The notes under the pieces were generated by a model. The model saw only the letters and a program-made list of their open reading frames with translations. It made no database searches and was not told the origin of the DNA. 64,000 bases of DNA from Marinimicrobium sp. C6131. GTDB lineage: Bacteria > Pseudomonadota > Gammaproteobacteria > Pseudomonadales > Cellvibrionaceae. The translations under genes were made by a program, and so were the position numbers. The stretch covers positions 1,922,001-1,986,000 of the forward strand of contig NZ_CP110629.1 of NCBI RefSeq assembly GCF_026153455.1, given 5' to 3'. Shown here one piece after another: positions 46,797-57,854 of this stretch (its first letter is position 1; each line of letters begins with the position of its first letter).

Positions 46797-48017
46797 TCAG
46801 CTCCGATAGTCGGCGTTAATACGCACGTACTCGTGGGACAGATCGGTGGTCCACAGGGTTTCCGCGCATTGACCTCGGCCGAGGTCAATGCGGATGGTGA
46901 TTTCTGCCTGGTCCATGACCGCCTGTCCCTGCTCCTCCGTGTAACTCTCGGCGCGTCCGCCCTCTTCGACAATCAGCGTATCGTTGAGGTGGATACGGAC
47001 CTTGTTCGCATCGAGCCCCGGAACGCCGGCGTAGCCCACCGCCGCCACAATCCGGCCCCAGTTGGGGTCCGAGGCGAACAGCGCGGTTTTGATCAGCGGC
47101 GAATGCGCCACCGCATAACCCACCTGCAGACACTCATCCTGACTGGCGCCGCCGCTGACCGCGAGTGTGACAAACTTGGTCGCCCCTTCGCCGTCCGCGA
47201 CAATACTCTTGGCGAGGTATTCATGGGCCCCGATGATCAGCCCACGCACTTTCTCGTACAGATCGCCAGAGGCCTCGGTGATGGCCTCCGCACCGGATTG
47301 CCCAGTAGCCATCAGGATGCAGGAATCGTTGGTGGAGGTATCGCCGTCGATGGTGATCCGGTTGAAGGATTTATTCGCGGCCTCCTTGCACAGATCGTCC
47401 AGCACCGGCTGGGCGATATCCGCATCGATAGCGATATAGGCGAGCATGGTGCCCATGTTCGGCTTGATCATACCCGCGCCCTTGGCAATACCGTTGACCC
47501 TGATGGTTTTACCATCATGCTCGACGCTGGCGGTATACCCCTTGGGGCGGGTATCAGTGGTCATGATCGCTCTCGCCGCCGCCTCCCAGCCGGTTTCGCT
47601 GAGCCCGGCGTGGGCTTGGGGTAGCACATTGACGATCTTGTTGACCGGCAGCGGCTCCCCGATCACGCCGGTGGAGAAGGGCAGAACCTGGGCGGCCTGA
47701 ACACCGGACAACTGGGCGACGGCCTCACTGGTGGCAATGGCGTCGCGTCGGCCCCGCTCGCCCGTGCAGGCATTGGCATTGCCGGAGTTGATCACCAGGT
47801 AGCGGGGGCTCGCCTGCTTGAGGTATTCGCGGCACAGCGTCACCGGCGCGGCACAAAAGGCGTTGCGGGTGAACACGCCGGCGCTGCGGGTGCCCTCGGC
47901 CAGCTCGATCAGCACCACATCCTGGCGACCGGGCTTTTTGATGCCGGCGCTGGCCGTGGCCAGTTTGATCCCGGCCAGTACGGGCATGGAGGGAAAGGGG
48001 TATTCGCCAACGGCCAT
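46797..48017 (-). CDS. argJ: Bifunctional glutamate N-acetyltransferase/N-acetylglutamate synthase
   Basis: 406 aa. ArgJ matures by self-cleavage before a threonine, here in KPNMGTMLAYIAIDA, where Gly rather than the more common Ala precedes the Thr nucleophile. Other family segments: VINSGNANACTGERG, LPFSTGVIGEP and ASDPNWGRIVAAVGYAG. It recycles the acetyl group from N-acetylornithine to glutamate in arginine synthesis. The location between secA and the mutT fusion matches Pseudomonas. Confidence 0.95.
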   Translation of the reverse strand: MAVGEYPFPSMPVLAGIKLATASAGIKKPGRQDVVLIELAEGTRSAGVFTRNAFCAAPVTLCREYLKQASPRYLVINSGNANACTGERGRRDAIATSEAVAQLSGVQAAQVLPFSTGVIGEPLPVNKIVNVLPQAHAGLSETGWEAAARAIMTTDTRPKGYTASVEHDGKTIRVNGIAKGAGMIKPNMGTMLAYIAIDADIAQPVLDDLCKEAANKSFNRITIDGDTSTNDSCILMATGQSGAEAITEASGDLYEKVRGLIIGAHEYLAKSIVADGEGATKFVTLAVSGGASQDECLQVGYAVAHSPLIKTALFASDPNWGRIVAAVGYAGVPGLDANKVRIHLNDTLIVEEGGRAESYTEEQGQAVMDQAEITIRIDLGRGQCAETLWTTDLSHEYVRINADYRS

Positions 48018-48054
48018 TTTTGGAACTCCGTTTTAATGAAGGGTATACCACAAT

Positions 48055-48084
48055 GGTGGATGACGGCCTTTGGCCGTATCCACC
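48055..48084. repeat. REP-like palindrome between secA and argJ
   Basis: Arms GGTGGATgACGGCC (48055-48068) and GGCCGTATCCACC (48072-48084) pair with one bulged base around a TTT loop. The GGTGGAT/ATCCACC pattern is typical of small extragenic palindromes found in many copies in gammaproteobacteria. It may also limit transcription from secA into argJ. Confidence 0.55.
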
Positions 48085-48122
48085 CTACGCGCTATGGCAC
48101 CGAGGGCCGTCACGCTATCCTA

Positions 48123-50849
<2,727 letters not shown>

Positions 50850-50893
50850 TGTTATTACCGTACTTGAGCAATTTGCGGGTGAACGACTGTCAC

Positions 50894-50942
50894 CTCGTCG
50901 GAAAACCGACGAGTAAACCGAATGTGGCTTGCGAAAGCAAGC
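50894..50942 (-). promoter_or_regulatory. Tandem hairpins in the secA leader
   Basis: Two perfect hairpins lie between the M23 peptidase stop and secA: GCTTGC-GAAA-GCAAGC (50927-50942), with a stable GNRA-class tetraloop on the plus strand, and CTCGTCGG-AAAA-CCGACGAG (50894-50913). No T-tract follows. They could stabilise or attenuate the secA message. Confidence 0.5.
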
Positions 50943-50956
50943 GGGAGGGAGGGAAA

Positions 50957-51895
50957 TTAACGGCTGGCGCGATGAATATAGGTCGCCGGATCCACCGCTC
51001 GACCGTTTTTGTACACTTCGAAATGCACGTGAGGGCCGGTAGAACGGCCGCTGGAGCCCATCAGAGCGATGACCTGGCCTTTCTTGACCACATCACCGAC
51101 CTTGACCAGGTTTTCCTTGTTGTGCGCGTAGCGTGTGGTAAAACCACTGCCGTGGTTGATTTCAACCATCTGGCCGTAGCCGTGGCGCTCTTGCGACCAG
51201 GTCACCACACCGGCGGCGACAGAGATGATTTCGGAGCCATCCTTGCCGGCAAAATCCACACCGCCGTGCCACGCCACCTGCCCGGTGAACGGATCGGTGC
51301 GACGGCCAAAGCGCGAGGACATCCAGCCTTTCTTGATCGGACGCCCGGCGATAAAAATATCGTCCTGCAACTTCCGCTTGGCCAGCAGCGCATCCAATGT
51401 GGCCAATTGCTGCTCACGGTTCTCGATCTGATTGGAAAGCTGATCGATCACGCTGATGAAATCGGGGGGGGTGTAAGGGTCACCAATCGTGGCGGTTTCC
51501 GGGCCACCCAAGGCGGGCGGCTGACTGAAGTCGAACTCGCCTTCATCCAGATTCGCCAGGCTGGTCAGGTGCTCTCCCAGAGCATCGAGGCGCATCAGGC
51601 GGGCCTGAAGCTCGGCAACCCGCAGAGTCAGGGCGGCCACCTGGGAACGGGCATGCTCACGGGTTTCTTCAACCTGGGCCTGCTGCTCCGCCAGAGTGGC
51701 TTCCCAGGCTCGCCGGGACTCGGCCGTAAAAACGTCACTATTGCCATTCAGCGAGTTCAGCCACTGCGCGCCCAACACCCCCGCCGCCGTAACCGGCATA
51801 CCCAGCAGGCAGATGGACAGCAGCGCACGCGTCCAGCCACCCAAGGTGATGCTGCGCGTCTGACCGTGCTGTTTGCTGACAATGATGATCTTCAT
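50957..51895 (-). CDS. M23-family metallopeptidase (LytM domain)
   Basis: 312 aa. A membrane anchor (about 20-45) is followed by a periplasmic coiled coil (about 60-115) and a C-terminal LytM domain (about 190-305). The zinc ligands are in WHGGVDFAGKDG (His, Asp) and GPHVHFEVYKNG (HxH), so it is likely an active peptidoglycan endopeptidase or amidase activator. The gene sits between lpxC and secA, a place held by a peptidase gene in Pseudomonas and by secM in E. coli. The start ATG 51895 has a poor ribosome site. Confidence 0.88.
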   Translation of the reverse strand: MKIIIVSKQHGQTRSITLGGWTRALLSICLLGMPVTAAGVLGAQWLNSLNGNSDVFTAESRRAWEATLAEQQAQVEETREHARSQVAALTLRVAELQARLMRLDALGEHLTSLANLDEGEFDFSQPPALGGPETATIGDPYTPPDFISVIDQLSNQIENREQQLATLDALLAKRKLQDDIFIAGRPIKKGWMSSRFGRRTDPFTGQVAWHGGVDFAGKDGSEIISVAAGVVTWSQERHGYGQMVEINHGSGFTTRYAHNKENLVKVGDVVKKGQVIALMGSSGRSTGPHVHFEVYKNGRAVDPATYIHRASR

Positions 51896-51937
51896 GAAGC
51901 GGATACTACCCGTTTTTGTGTCCGGATTGCACAGTAC

Positions 51938-51960
51938 TAATCGGCATTTTATGCCGATTA
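51938..51960. repeat. 10-bp perfect palindrome upstream of the M23-secA genes
   Basis: Arms TAATCGGCAT and ATGCCGATTA with a 3-base TTT centre lie 43 bases before the peptidase ATG. Position and symmetry fit an operator or a leader hairpin; no known regulator site was recognised. Confidence 0.6.
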
Positions 51961-52177
51961 TCTATATCAAATCCGTCTAATTTTGGTTCGCTTATAGCCG
52001 TCGGTACTAAACAGCATCGCCAACCAAAGAAAAATCCATGAATTTCAATGCGTTATCTTATTTAAGGAGTTTTGGCCGTTCAACAGGAAGCGCCAAGCCC
52101 AGAATCAATCGCCAAATATGGCATATAAAGCACTAAATTACCAACTTTTCGGATATTTGGCCCTGTTGCGCCATAAC

Positions 52178-52209
52178 AAAAAGGCCGCACTGTCTCCAGC
52201 GCGGCCTTT
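52178..52209 (-). terminator. Rho-independent terminator of lpxC
   Basis: On the minus strand AAAGGCCGC pairs with GCGGCCTTT around a 12-base loop, followed by TTTTTG, 37 bases after the lpxC stop. Confidence 0.85.
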
Positions 52210-52245
52210 CCGACAAAGCAGAGTTGGCGAGCATCGCCCCGCCAA

Positions 52246-53157
52246 CTATACCGCCAGTAACGGCTTCATATAAGAGATCGGCGCCGTGCTCTCATCGTCA
52301 AACGTCACCACTTCCCAGGCATCTCGCTGGGCGATCAGCTGGCGCAGGGATTTGTTGTTCAGGCCGTGACCTGATTTGTGGGCCCGGAACTCACCAATCA
52401 GGCTGTTCCCCAACAGATACAGATCCCCAATGGCATCGAGCACCTTGTGTTTGACGAATTCATCCTCGTAACGAAGACCGTCTTCGTTCAGGATCCGGTA
52501 GTCATCCACCACAATGGCGTTATCGACACTACCACCTTTGGCCAGCCCCTTTGAGCGCAAATACTCTATTTCATGCATAAAGCCGAAGGTACGGGCCCGG
52601 CTGACCTCTTTCACAAAAGAGGTGCTGGAGAAGTCGACGGACGTCTGCAGGTTACGACCCTCAAACACCGGATGATTGAAGTCGATGGAGAAGGTGACCT
52701 TGAAACCGTCGAACGGCAGGAAACTGGCCACTTTATCGCCTTCTTCGACCGTCACCGGCTTCTTGATCCGGATGAACTTCTTGGCCGCCGCCTGCTCCTG
52801 AATACCAGCGGACTGGATCAGGAAAACGAACGGACCGGCGCTACCGTCCATAATCGGGACTTCCGGCGCGCTCACCTCAACGATGGCATTATCAATACCG
52901 AGCCCTGCCATCGCCGACAGCAAGTGCTCAACCGTGGACACCCGCACATCGCCCTTGACCAGAGTCGTGGACAGCGTGGTATCGCCGACGTTCTCGGCTT
53001 TGGCTTCGATCTCAACGACCGGATCCAGATCAACCCGGCGGAACACGATTCCGGCATCCGCGGGTGCCGGCAGAAGGGTCAGATACACTTTCTGACCGGT
53101 GTGCAAGCCAACACCGGTGGCCCGGATGGCATTTTTTAGCGTGCGTTGTCTGATCAT
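52246..53157 (-). CDS. lpxC: UDP-3-O-acyl-N-acetylglucosamine deacetylase
   Basis: 303 aa. Committed step of lipid A synthesis. The zinc ligands are present: His78 in STVEHLLSAM, His237 and Asp241 in VKHKVLDAIGDLYLLG; the general-base/acid His264 is in HKSGHGLNN. All sit one residue before the E. coli numbers. ATG 53157 gives the standard MIRQRTLKNAI; the longer frame upstream is ignored. It ends the dcw cluster and has its own terminator. Confidence 0.96.
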   Translation of the reverse strand: MIRQRTLKNAIRATGVGLHTGQKVYLTLLPAPADAGIVFRRVDLDPVVEIEAKAENVGDTTLSTTLVKGDVRVSTVEHLLSAMAGLGIDNAIVEVSAPEVPIMDGSAGPFVFLIQSAGIQEQAAAKKFIRIKKPVTVEEGDKVASFLPFDGFKVTFSIDFNHPVFEGRNLQTSVDFSSTSFVKEVSRARTFGFMHEIEYLRSKGLAKGGSVDNAIVVDDYRILNEDGLRYEDEFVKHKVLDAIGDLYLLGNSLIGEFRAHKSGHGLNNKSLRQLIAQRDAWEVVTFDDESTAPISYMKPLLAV

Positions 53158-53250
53158 TACCCTGAGTAGCCCACCTTTGGCTGTGGCATTCGCACCCTTG
53201 TGAGGCGCTGCTGCCGAGTTGTAAAAAGGACGCAATTGTAACAATTTTTC

Positions 53251-53270
53251 ATTTCAGTCACTACTGAAAT
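53251..53270. repeat. 8-bp perfect palindrome upstream of lpxC
   Basis: ATTTCAGT and ACTGAAAT flank CACT. It may be an operator or leader hairpin; there is no T-tract on the minus strand. Confidence 0.55.
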
Positions 53271-53440
53271 AGCGATGAACACGCACCAATTTGGTGACAT
53301 TTACCGCTTTTAACGGTTTACAGACCTTCCGTCGTTGCAATCCGTGACACAGATCACACTTCCACAACCAGGTCCTGACCGCTCTCCGCGCAACCGGCGC
53401 CCGGGCCTGTAGCCGACCCGGCTTGCCGATTGCGACGGGC

Positions 53441-53486
53441 GTGAACTATGACAACAACCAGGGCAAAGGTTCTATACATAGTTCAC
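53441..53486. repeat. 10-bp inverted repeat downstream of ftsZ
   Basis: GTGAACTATG (53441-53450) and CATAGTTCAC (53477-53486) are perfectly complementary with 26 bases between. It begins 67 bases past the ftsZ stop. Function is unknown; no flanking duplication suggesting an insertion was seen. Confidence 0.55.
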
Positions 53487-53553
53487 AATTCCTTTCATTG
53501 CCTCAGACTATTGGGCCGCCTCCAACAATACGCCAGAGACTGACTCAAGTCTG

Positions 53554-54726
53554 TCAGTCCGCCTGACGGCGCAAGAAGGCCGGGATATCCAGGTATTCCA
53601 GCTCCTTCTCTGTGGCCGGTGCGGTCGCGGTTGCCTGCCCGCTCGCCTGGGCATTCTGGCGCATGACCGTGGGGCGCTCGTAACTGCTGTAGTCCACTTC
53701 ACCGGTATTCTTGCGGCGGGTGTTGTCTACCACCACTTTCGTTTTACCGGCGGGCTTTTCTTCCTTTGCCGCCACACCCAGGCCCGTGGCCACCACGGTA
53801 ACCCGCAGTTCATCCGACATTTCCGGATCAATCACGGTACCCACAACCACGGTGGCATCGGAGGAGGCGAACTCTTCGATGGTATTACCCACCTCGGAGT
53901 ACTCGCCCAGCGACAGATCGATGCCGGCGGTGATATTGACCAGAATGCCCCGCGCGCCCTGCAGATTGACATCCTCCAGCAGCGGACTGCGAATGGCCGC
54001 CTCAGCCGCCTCGCGGGCCCGGTTTTCACCGGTTGCGTGGCCGGTGCCCATCATGGCCATGCCCATTTCGGACATCACTGTGCGGACGTCGGCGAAGTCG
54101 ACGTTGATCATGCCCGGACGGATGATCAGGTCGGCGATGCCCTGAACAGCACCCAGCAGGACGTTGTTGGCGGCCTTGAAAGCATCCAGCAGACTCGTGG
54201 ATTTGCCCAGCACCGAGAGCAGCTTTTCATTCGGGATGGTAATCAGTGAGTCGACCCGTTCCTGCAACTCCTTGATGCCGGCGTCGGCGACGACCATGCG
54301 CTTGCGGCCCTCGAAGGGGAACGGCTTGGTCACCACGGCAACCGTGAGGATACCCAGATCCCGGGCCACTTCCGCCACGATGGGTGCACCACCGGTGCCG
54401 GTACCGCCACCCATGCCGGCTGCAATGAACACCATGTCGGCACCGCGCAATACTTCGGCGATGCGCTCACGGTCTTCCATGGCGGCCTGACGGCCCACTT
54501 CGGGGTTGGCACCGGCGCCCAGGCCTTTGGTCATGCTGTGACCCAGTTGCAGTACGGTGCGCGAGTCGATGTCCTTGAGCGCCTGTGCGTCGGTATTGGC
54601 GCAGATGAACTCCACGCCCTCGATGTTGCTGTCGATCATGTGCTTGACGGCATTGCCACCGCCACCACCGACACCAATGACTTTAATCACGGCATTTTGC
54701 GGGATGTTGTCTACGAGCTCGAACAT
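53554..54726 (-). CDS. ftsZ: Cell division GTPase FtsZ
   Basis: 390 aa. Tubulin-like G-box GMGGGTGTGGAPIVAEVA near residue 105-120, N-terminal IKVIGVGGGGGNAVKHM, and T7 loop region NVDFADVRTVMSEMG. The variable linker (about 318-370) leads to the conserved C-terminal peptide LEYLDIPAFLRRQAD that binds FtsA and ZipA. It forms the Z-ring scaffold. It follows ftsA by 65 AT-rich bases with GGAAAAGGGG before the ATG. Confidence 0.98.
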   Translation of the reverse strand: MFELVDNIPQNAVIKVIGVGGGGGNAVKHMIDSNIEGVEFICANTDAQALKDIDSRTVLQLGHSMTKGLGAGANPEVGRQAAMEDRERIAEVLRGADMVFIAAGMGGGTGTGGAPIVAEVARDLGILTVAVVTKPFPFEGRKRMVVADAGIKELQERVDSLITIPNEKLLSVLGKSTSLLDAFKAANNVLLGAVQGIADLIIRPGMINVDFADVRTVMSEMGMAMMGTGHATGENRAREAAEAAIRSPLLEDVNLQGARGILVNITAGIDLSLGEYSEVGNTIEEFASSDATVVVGTVIDPEMSDELRVTVVATGLGVAAKEEKPAGKTKVVVDNTRRKNTGEVDYSSYERPTVMRQNAQASGQATATAPATEKELEYLDIPAFLRRQAD

Positions 54727-54791
54727 AGTATTTCCCCTTTTCCTTTACCAAATTAAAAATTATTGAATTAACAGAATGAGCAAACGGTTAT

Positions 54792-56027
54792 TTAAAAATG
54801 ACTTTGAAACAGTTTTTTCAAGCGACCGAACCAGGAGTCGTCGTTGTCTCGGACATGCGTGATGGCCCTCCCCTCTTGCTGTTGCTTGATGGCGTATTGC
54901 AGTAAGCCCACGCCGGTTGAATAAATGGGGTTGTTGACAATATCTTTGAGACCGCGCGTGTTCTGCGGCGCGCCCAATCGCACCGGCATATGGAAGATTT
55001 CCTCGGCCAGTTCCACCACCCCTTCCATTTTTGCGGTCCCCCCGGTCAGCACGATGCCGGCGGCAATCAGGTCTTCAAAGCCACTGCGTCGAAGCTCCGC
55101 CTGCACCAGGGTGAACAGTTCGTCGTAGCGCGGCTCGACCACTTCAGCCAGCGCCTGCCGGGACAGGTCTCTCGGTTCGCGATCGCCCACGCTCGGCACC
55201 TTGATGGTTTCGTCGGGACCGGTCAGCTTCGCCAGAGCACAGGCGTATTTGATTTTGATTTCTTCCGCGTGCGGCGTCGGTGTGCGGAACGCCATGGCGA
55301 TGTCATTGGTCACCTGATCACCGGCAATCGGAATCACACCGGTGTGACGTATCGCCCCTTCCTTGAACACCGCGATATCCGTGGTGCCGCCACCGATATC
55401 CACCACGCAGACACCCAACTCTTTCTCATCCTCGGTCAACACCGAAAAGCTTGAGGCGAGCTGCTCGAGAATGATGTCTTCCACCTCCAGTCCACAGCGC
55501 CGGATGCACTTCTCGATATTCTGCGCGGCATTCACGGCGCAGGTCACCAGGTGTACCTTGGCCTCCAGACGCACCCCGGACATGCCCAGGGGCTCTTTGA
55601 CGCCTTCCTGATCATCGATCAGGAATTCCTGCGGGAGAATATGCAGGATCTTCTGGTCCGCCGGAATGGCCACTGCCTGGGCGGCATCAATCACCCGCTC
55701 CAGGTCCTGGGGATAGACTTCCCGGTCCTTGATCGCCACGATGCCGTGCGAGTTCAGGCTGCGAATGTGGCTGCCGGCAATACCGGCATACACCGAATGA
55801 ATCTGGCAGCCCGCCATCAGCTCCGCCTCTTCAATCGCCCGTTGAATGGACTGCACCGTCGACTCGATATTCACCACCACACCCTTTTTGAGTCCGCTGG
55901 AGCGGTGCGAGCCAATACCCACCACTTCCAATTCGCCCTCGGGAGTAATGGCACCGACTATAGCGACGACTTTGGATGTACCGATATCCAGACCGACAAT
56001 CATCTTGCTGTCAGCTACATGGGCCAT
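54792..56027 (-). CDS. ftsA: Cell division protein FtsA
   Basis: 411 aa, actin-fold protein that anchors FtsZ. Motifs: MIVGLDIGTSKVVAIVG, VVDIGGGTTDIAVFKEG and IVLTGGTAKMEGVVEL. The C-terminal amphipathic helix WFGRLKKLFQSHF is the membrane target sequence. It follows ftsQ by 34 bases. Standard order ftsQ-ftsA-ftsZ. Confidence 0.97.
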   Translation of the reverse strand: MAHVADSKMIVGLDIGTSKVVAIVGAITPEGELEVVGIGSHRSSGLKKGVVVNIESTVQSIQRAIEEAELMAGCQIHSVYAGIAGSHIRSLNSHGIVAIKDREVYPQDLERVIDAAQAVAIPADQKILHILPQEFLIDDQEGVKEPLGMSGVRLEAKVHLVTCAVNAAQNIEKCIRRCGLEVEDIILEQLASSFSVLTEDEKELGVCVVDIGGGTTDIAVFKEGAIRHTGVIPIAGDQVTNDIAMAFRTPTPHAEEIKIKYACALAKLTGPDETIKVPSVGDREPRDLSRQALAEVVEPRYDELFTLVQAELRRSGFEDLIAAGIVLTGGTAKMEGVVELAEEIFHMPVRLGAPQNTRGLKDIVNNPIYSTGVGLLQYAIKQQQEGRAITHVRDNDDSWFGRLKKLFQSHF

Positions 56028-56061
56028 TATGCGAACCTCTTTTGCATGTCACAGTTTTCCA

Positions 56062-56880
56062 TCATTGCGTTTCTGTATCTTCCCGTTGTGCTTTCCAGGC
56101 GACCGCCACCCCATTGTGATAACGTAAATCCACCTGCTCTATTTCGCCCCAGCGTTCGCTCAATTGCCGATCATAGACCTTGGCAAATCGCTGTATTTTT
56201 TCCAACACCTGATCCCGACCGATGACCAGAGTGACGCCGTCACTGAGCGTCAGACGCCAGGCATTTTTCCGGTCACTTCTCAGAGACTGGATACTCAGTC
56301 CCCGATGACGCAGCAACTGCGCCAGATCCTGGTAACGCTCCATCATCGCCACCGCATCCGGATCCGACCCGGCCAGCAGGGGCAAATGCTCCAATGCCGA
56401 CTGATCATCGACGGCAATAATGTTGCCTCCGCGATCCAGGAACCCGACCTCTCCCCAGCGGGCGATAGGTTCCTCTTCAATAATTCTTACGTGCAACACA
56501 TCCGGCCAACGTCGTGTCAGTGCCGCCCTGGCCACCCAGGGCTCTGCTTCCAGTGCGCCCTTGATCGCCGCCAGTTCCAACTGCAGGAATCCTTCCCCCA
56601 ACTGTTCACTCAGTAGCGTTTCGATCCGCTCACGACTCAGGTAGCGGAACGTTCCCTCTACGCTCACCTCGGCGACCGGCCGGTTCAGCCAGCCGGCGAC
56701 CGGTTCGGCGATCCAGCTTCCCGCGCCGATCAGCGCCGCCAACAACAGTACCGGACCGACCCACCGGCGCCCTCCCTGGAGCCACTTCGCCCAGTCCCTT
56801 AGGGGCTGGCTCTTGCGTGTGGCGCCACGCGGCGTCACCCTTGCCTGCCCCGGGATCCGTTTTACTGGCCCGGACTTCAT
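56062..56880 (-). CDS. ftsQ: Cell division protein FtsQ
   Basis: 272 aa. A basic cytoplasmic tail (about 1-38), one membrane helix (about 42-62), a POTRA domain beginning VAEVSVEGTFRYLSRERIETLL, and the FtsQ/DivIB beta-domain (WPDVLHVRIIEEEPIARWGE, FAKVYDRQLSERWGEI). It bridges early and late divisome parts through FtsB and FtsL. ATG 56880 overlaps the ddlB stop (ATGA); a TTG five codons upstream is less likely. Confidence 0.94.
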   Translation of the reverse strand: MKSGPVKRIPGQARVTPRGATRKSQPLRDWAKWLQGGRRWVGPVLLLAALIGAGSWIAEPVAGWLNRPVAEVSVEGTFRYLSRERIETLLSEQLGEGFLQLELAAIKGALEAEPWVARAALTRRWPDVLHVRIIEEEPIARWGEVGFLDRGGNIIAVDDQSALEHLPLLAGSDPDAVAMMERYQDLAQLLRHRGLSIQSLRSDRKNAWRLTLSDGVTLVIGRDQVLEKIQRFAKVYDRQLSERWGEIEQVDLRYHNGVAVAWKAQREDTETQ

Positions 56881-57839
56881 GACTCCTTCTGGCAAGCTCG
56901 CACAATTCGCACCACCAGCTCGGCGAAACTCAGACCGGCTGCCTTCGCCGCCATCGGCACCAGGCTATGGCTGGTCATGCCCGGCACCGTATTCACTTCC
57001 AGTAAATAGAAGTTCCCCAACTGATCGGCCATCACATCCACCCGTCCCCAACCCCGACAGCCGAGGCTGTTGAATGCCTGCAGGGCGAGAGACTTGAGTC
57101 CCTGCTCGCGCTCCGCATCCAGGCCACAGGGGCACAGGTAGCGCGTGTCGTCAGCCAGGTATTTGGCGTCGTAATCGTAGAACCGGTGGTTCGTTTCCAG
57201 CTTGATGGGAGGCAGTGCCTCGCCATCGAGAATGGCCACGGTGTATTCACTGCCGGTAATCAACCGCTCGACCAGCACACTGCCGTCGTACTGGGCCGCT
57301 TCCCGGTAGGCCTCCGCCAACTCGGCGCCACTCTGGACCCGCGCCATACCAATGCTGGACCCCTCATGGGCGGGTTTGACAATGGCATCACCCCCGAGAT
57401 TTTTCAGTACCTGCTCCCAGTCGCTGTCGGCGTTGACCACTGCGAACTCCGGCGTCGATAAACCAATGCCGGCCCACAGCTGTTTGCTGCGCAGTTTGTC
57501 CATCGCCAGCGCCGAGGCCGATACGTCGCTGCCGGTGTAGGGAATACCCATGTATTCGAGCACGCCCTGAATGCGACCGTCTTCACCGCCGGGACCGTGC
57601 AGCGCAATAAACGCCACATCCATGGGCGTTGCCTGCAATTGGGCAATGGCGTTGGCCCCGATATCAATTCCCACAGCATCCACACCCGACTGGCGCAGTG
57701 CTTCCAACACCGCGGCTCCGGTTTGCAGGGAAATTTCCCGCTCGGCCGAGGTGCCGCCGTACAACACGCCCACCCGGCCCGGGTTAAACCCGGCGGACTC
57801 GGCGGACACTGTGCTGTGTTGTTCGTTGTTCACGTCCAT
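56877..57839 (-). CDS. ddlB: D-alanine--D-alanine ligase B
   Basis: 320 aa ATP-grasp enzyme. N-terminal GVLYGGTSAEREISLQTGAAV, LHGPGGEDGRIQGVLE, the ATP loop PAHEGSSIGMARV, and the catalytic end LLEVNTVPGMTSHSLVPMAA. It makes D-Ala-D-Ala for the peptidoglycan stem. ATG 57839 lies 15 bases after murC. Its stop overlaps ftsQ. Confidence 0.95.
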   Translation of the reverse strand: MDVNNEQHSTVSAESAGFNPGRVGVLYGGTSAEREISLQTGAAVLEALRQSGVDAVGIDIGANAIAQLQATPMDVAFIALHGPGGEDGRIQGVLEYMGIPYTGSDVSASALAMDKLRSKQLWAGIGLSTPEFAVVNADSDWEQVLKNLGGDAIVKPAHEGSSIGMARVQSGAELAEAYREAAQYDGSVLVERLITGSEYTVAILDGEALPPIKLETNHRFYDYDAKYLADDTRYLCPCGLDAEREQGLKSLALQAFNSLGCRGWGRVDVMADQLGNFYLLEVNTVPGMTSHSLVPMAAKAAGLSFAELVVRIVRACQKES

Positions 57840-57854
57840 CAATACCTCATGGGT

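Larger units (their letters stand above)
51896..52245. other. AT-rich intergenic region, M23-secA promoter and lpxC terminator
   Basis: About 350 bases, much AT-richer than the surrounding genes. It contains a 10-bp perfect palindrome near the M23 gene (51938-51960) and the lpxC terminator (52178-52209). The middle part has no convincing open frame with a ribosome site. Confidence 0.5.
53158..53553. other. ftsZ-lpxC intergenic region with two inverted repeats
   Basis: About 400 bases with no gene. It contains a 10-bp inverted repeat with a 26-base spacer close to ftsZ (53441-53486) and a tight 8-bp repeat (53251-53270) 94 bases before lpxC. A TACAAT-like -10 exists on the minus strand near 53233-53238 without a good -35. 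lpxC probably has its own promoter here. Confidence 0.5.

Noticed and set aside
46797..48017. Altered ArgJ cleavage site (Gly before the Thr nucleophile)
   Set aside because: The nucleophile Thr and surrounding motif are intact, and Gly or Ala at the preceding position both occur in the family.
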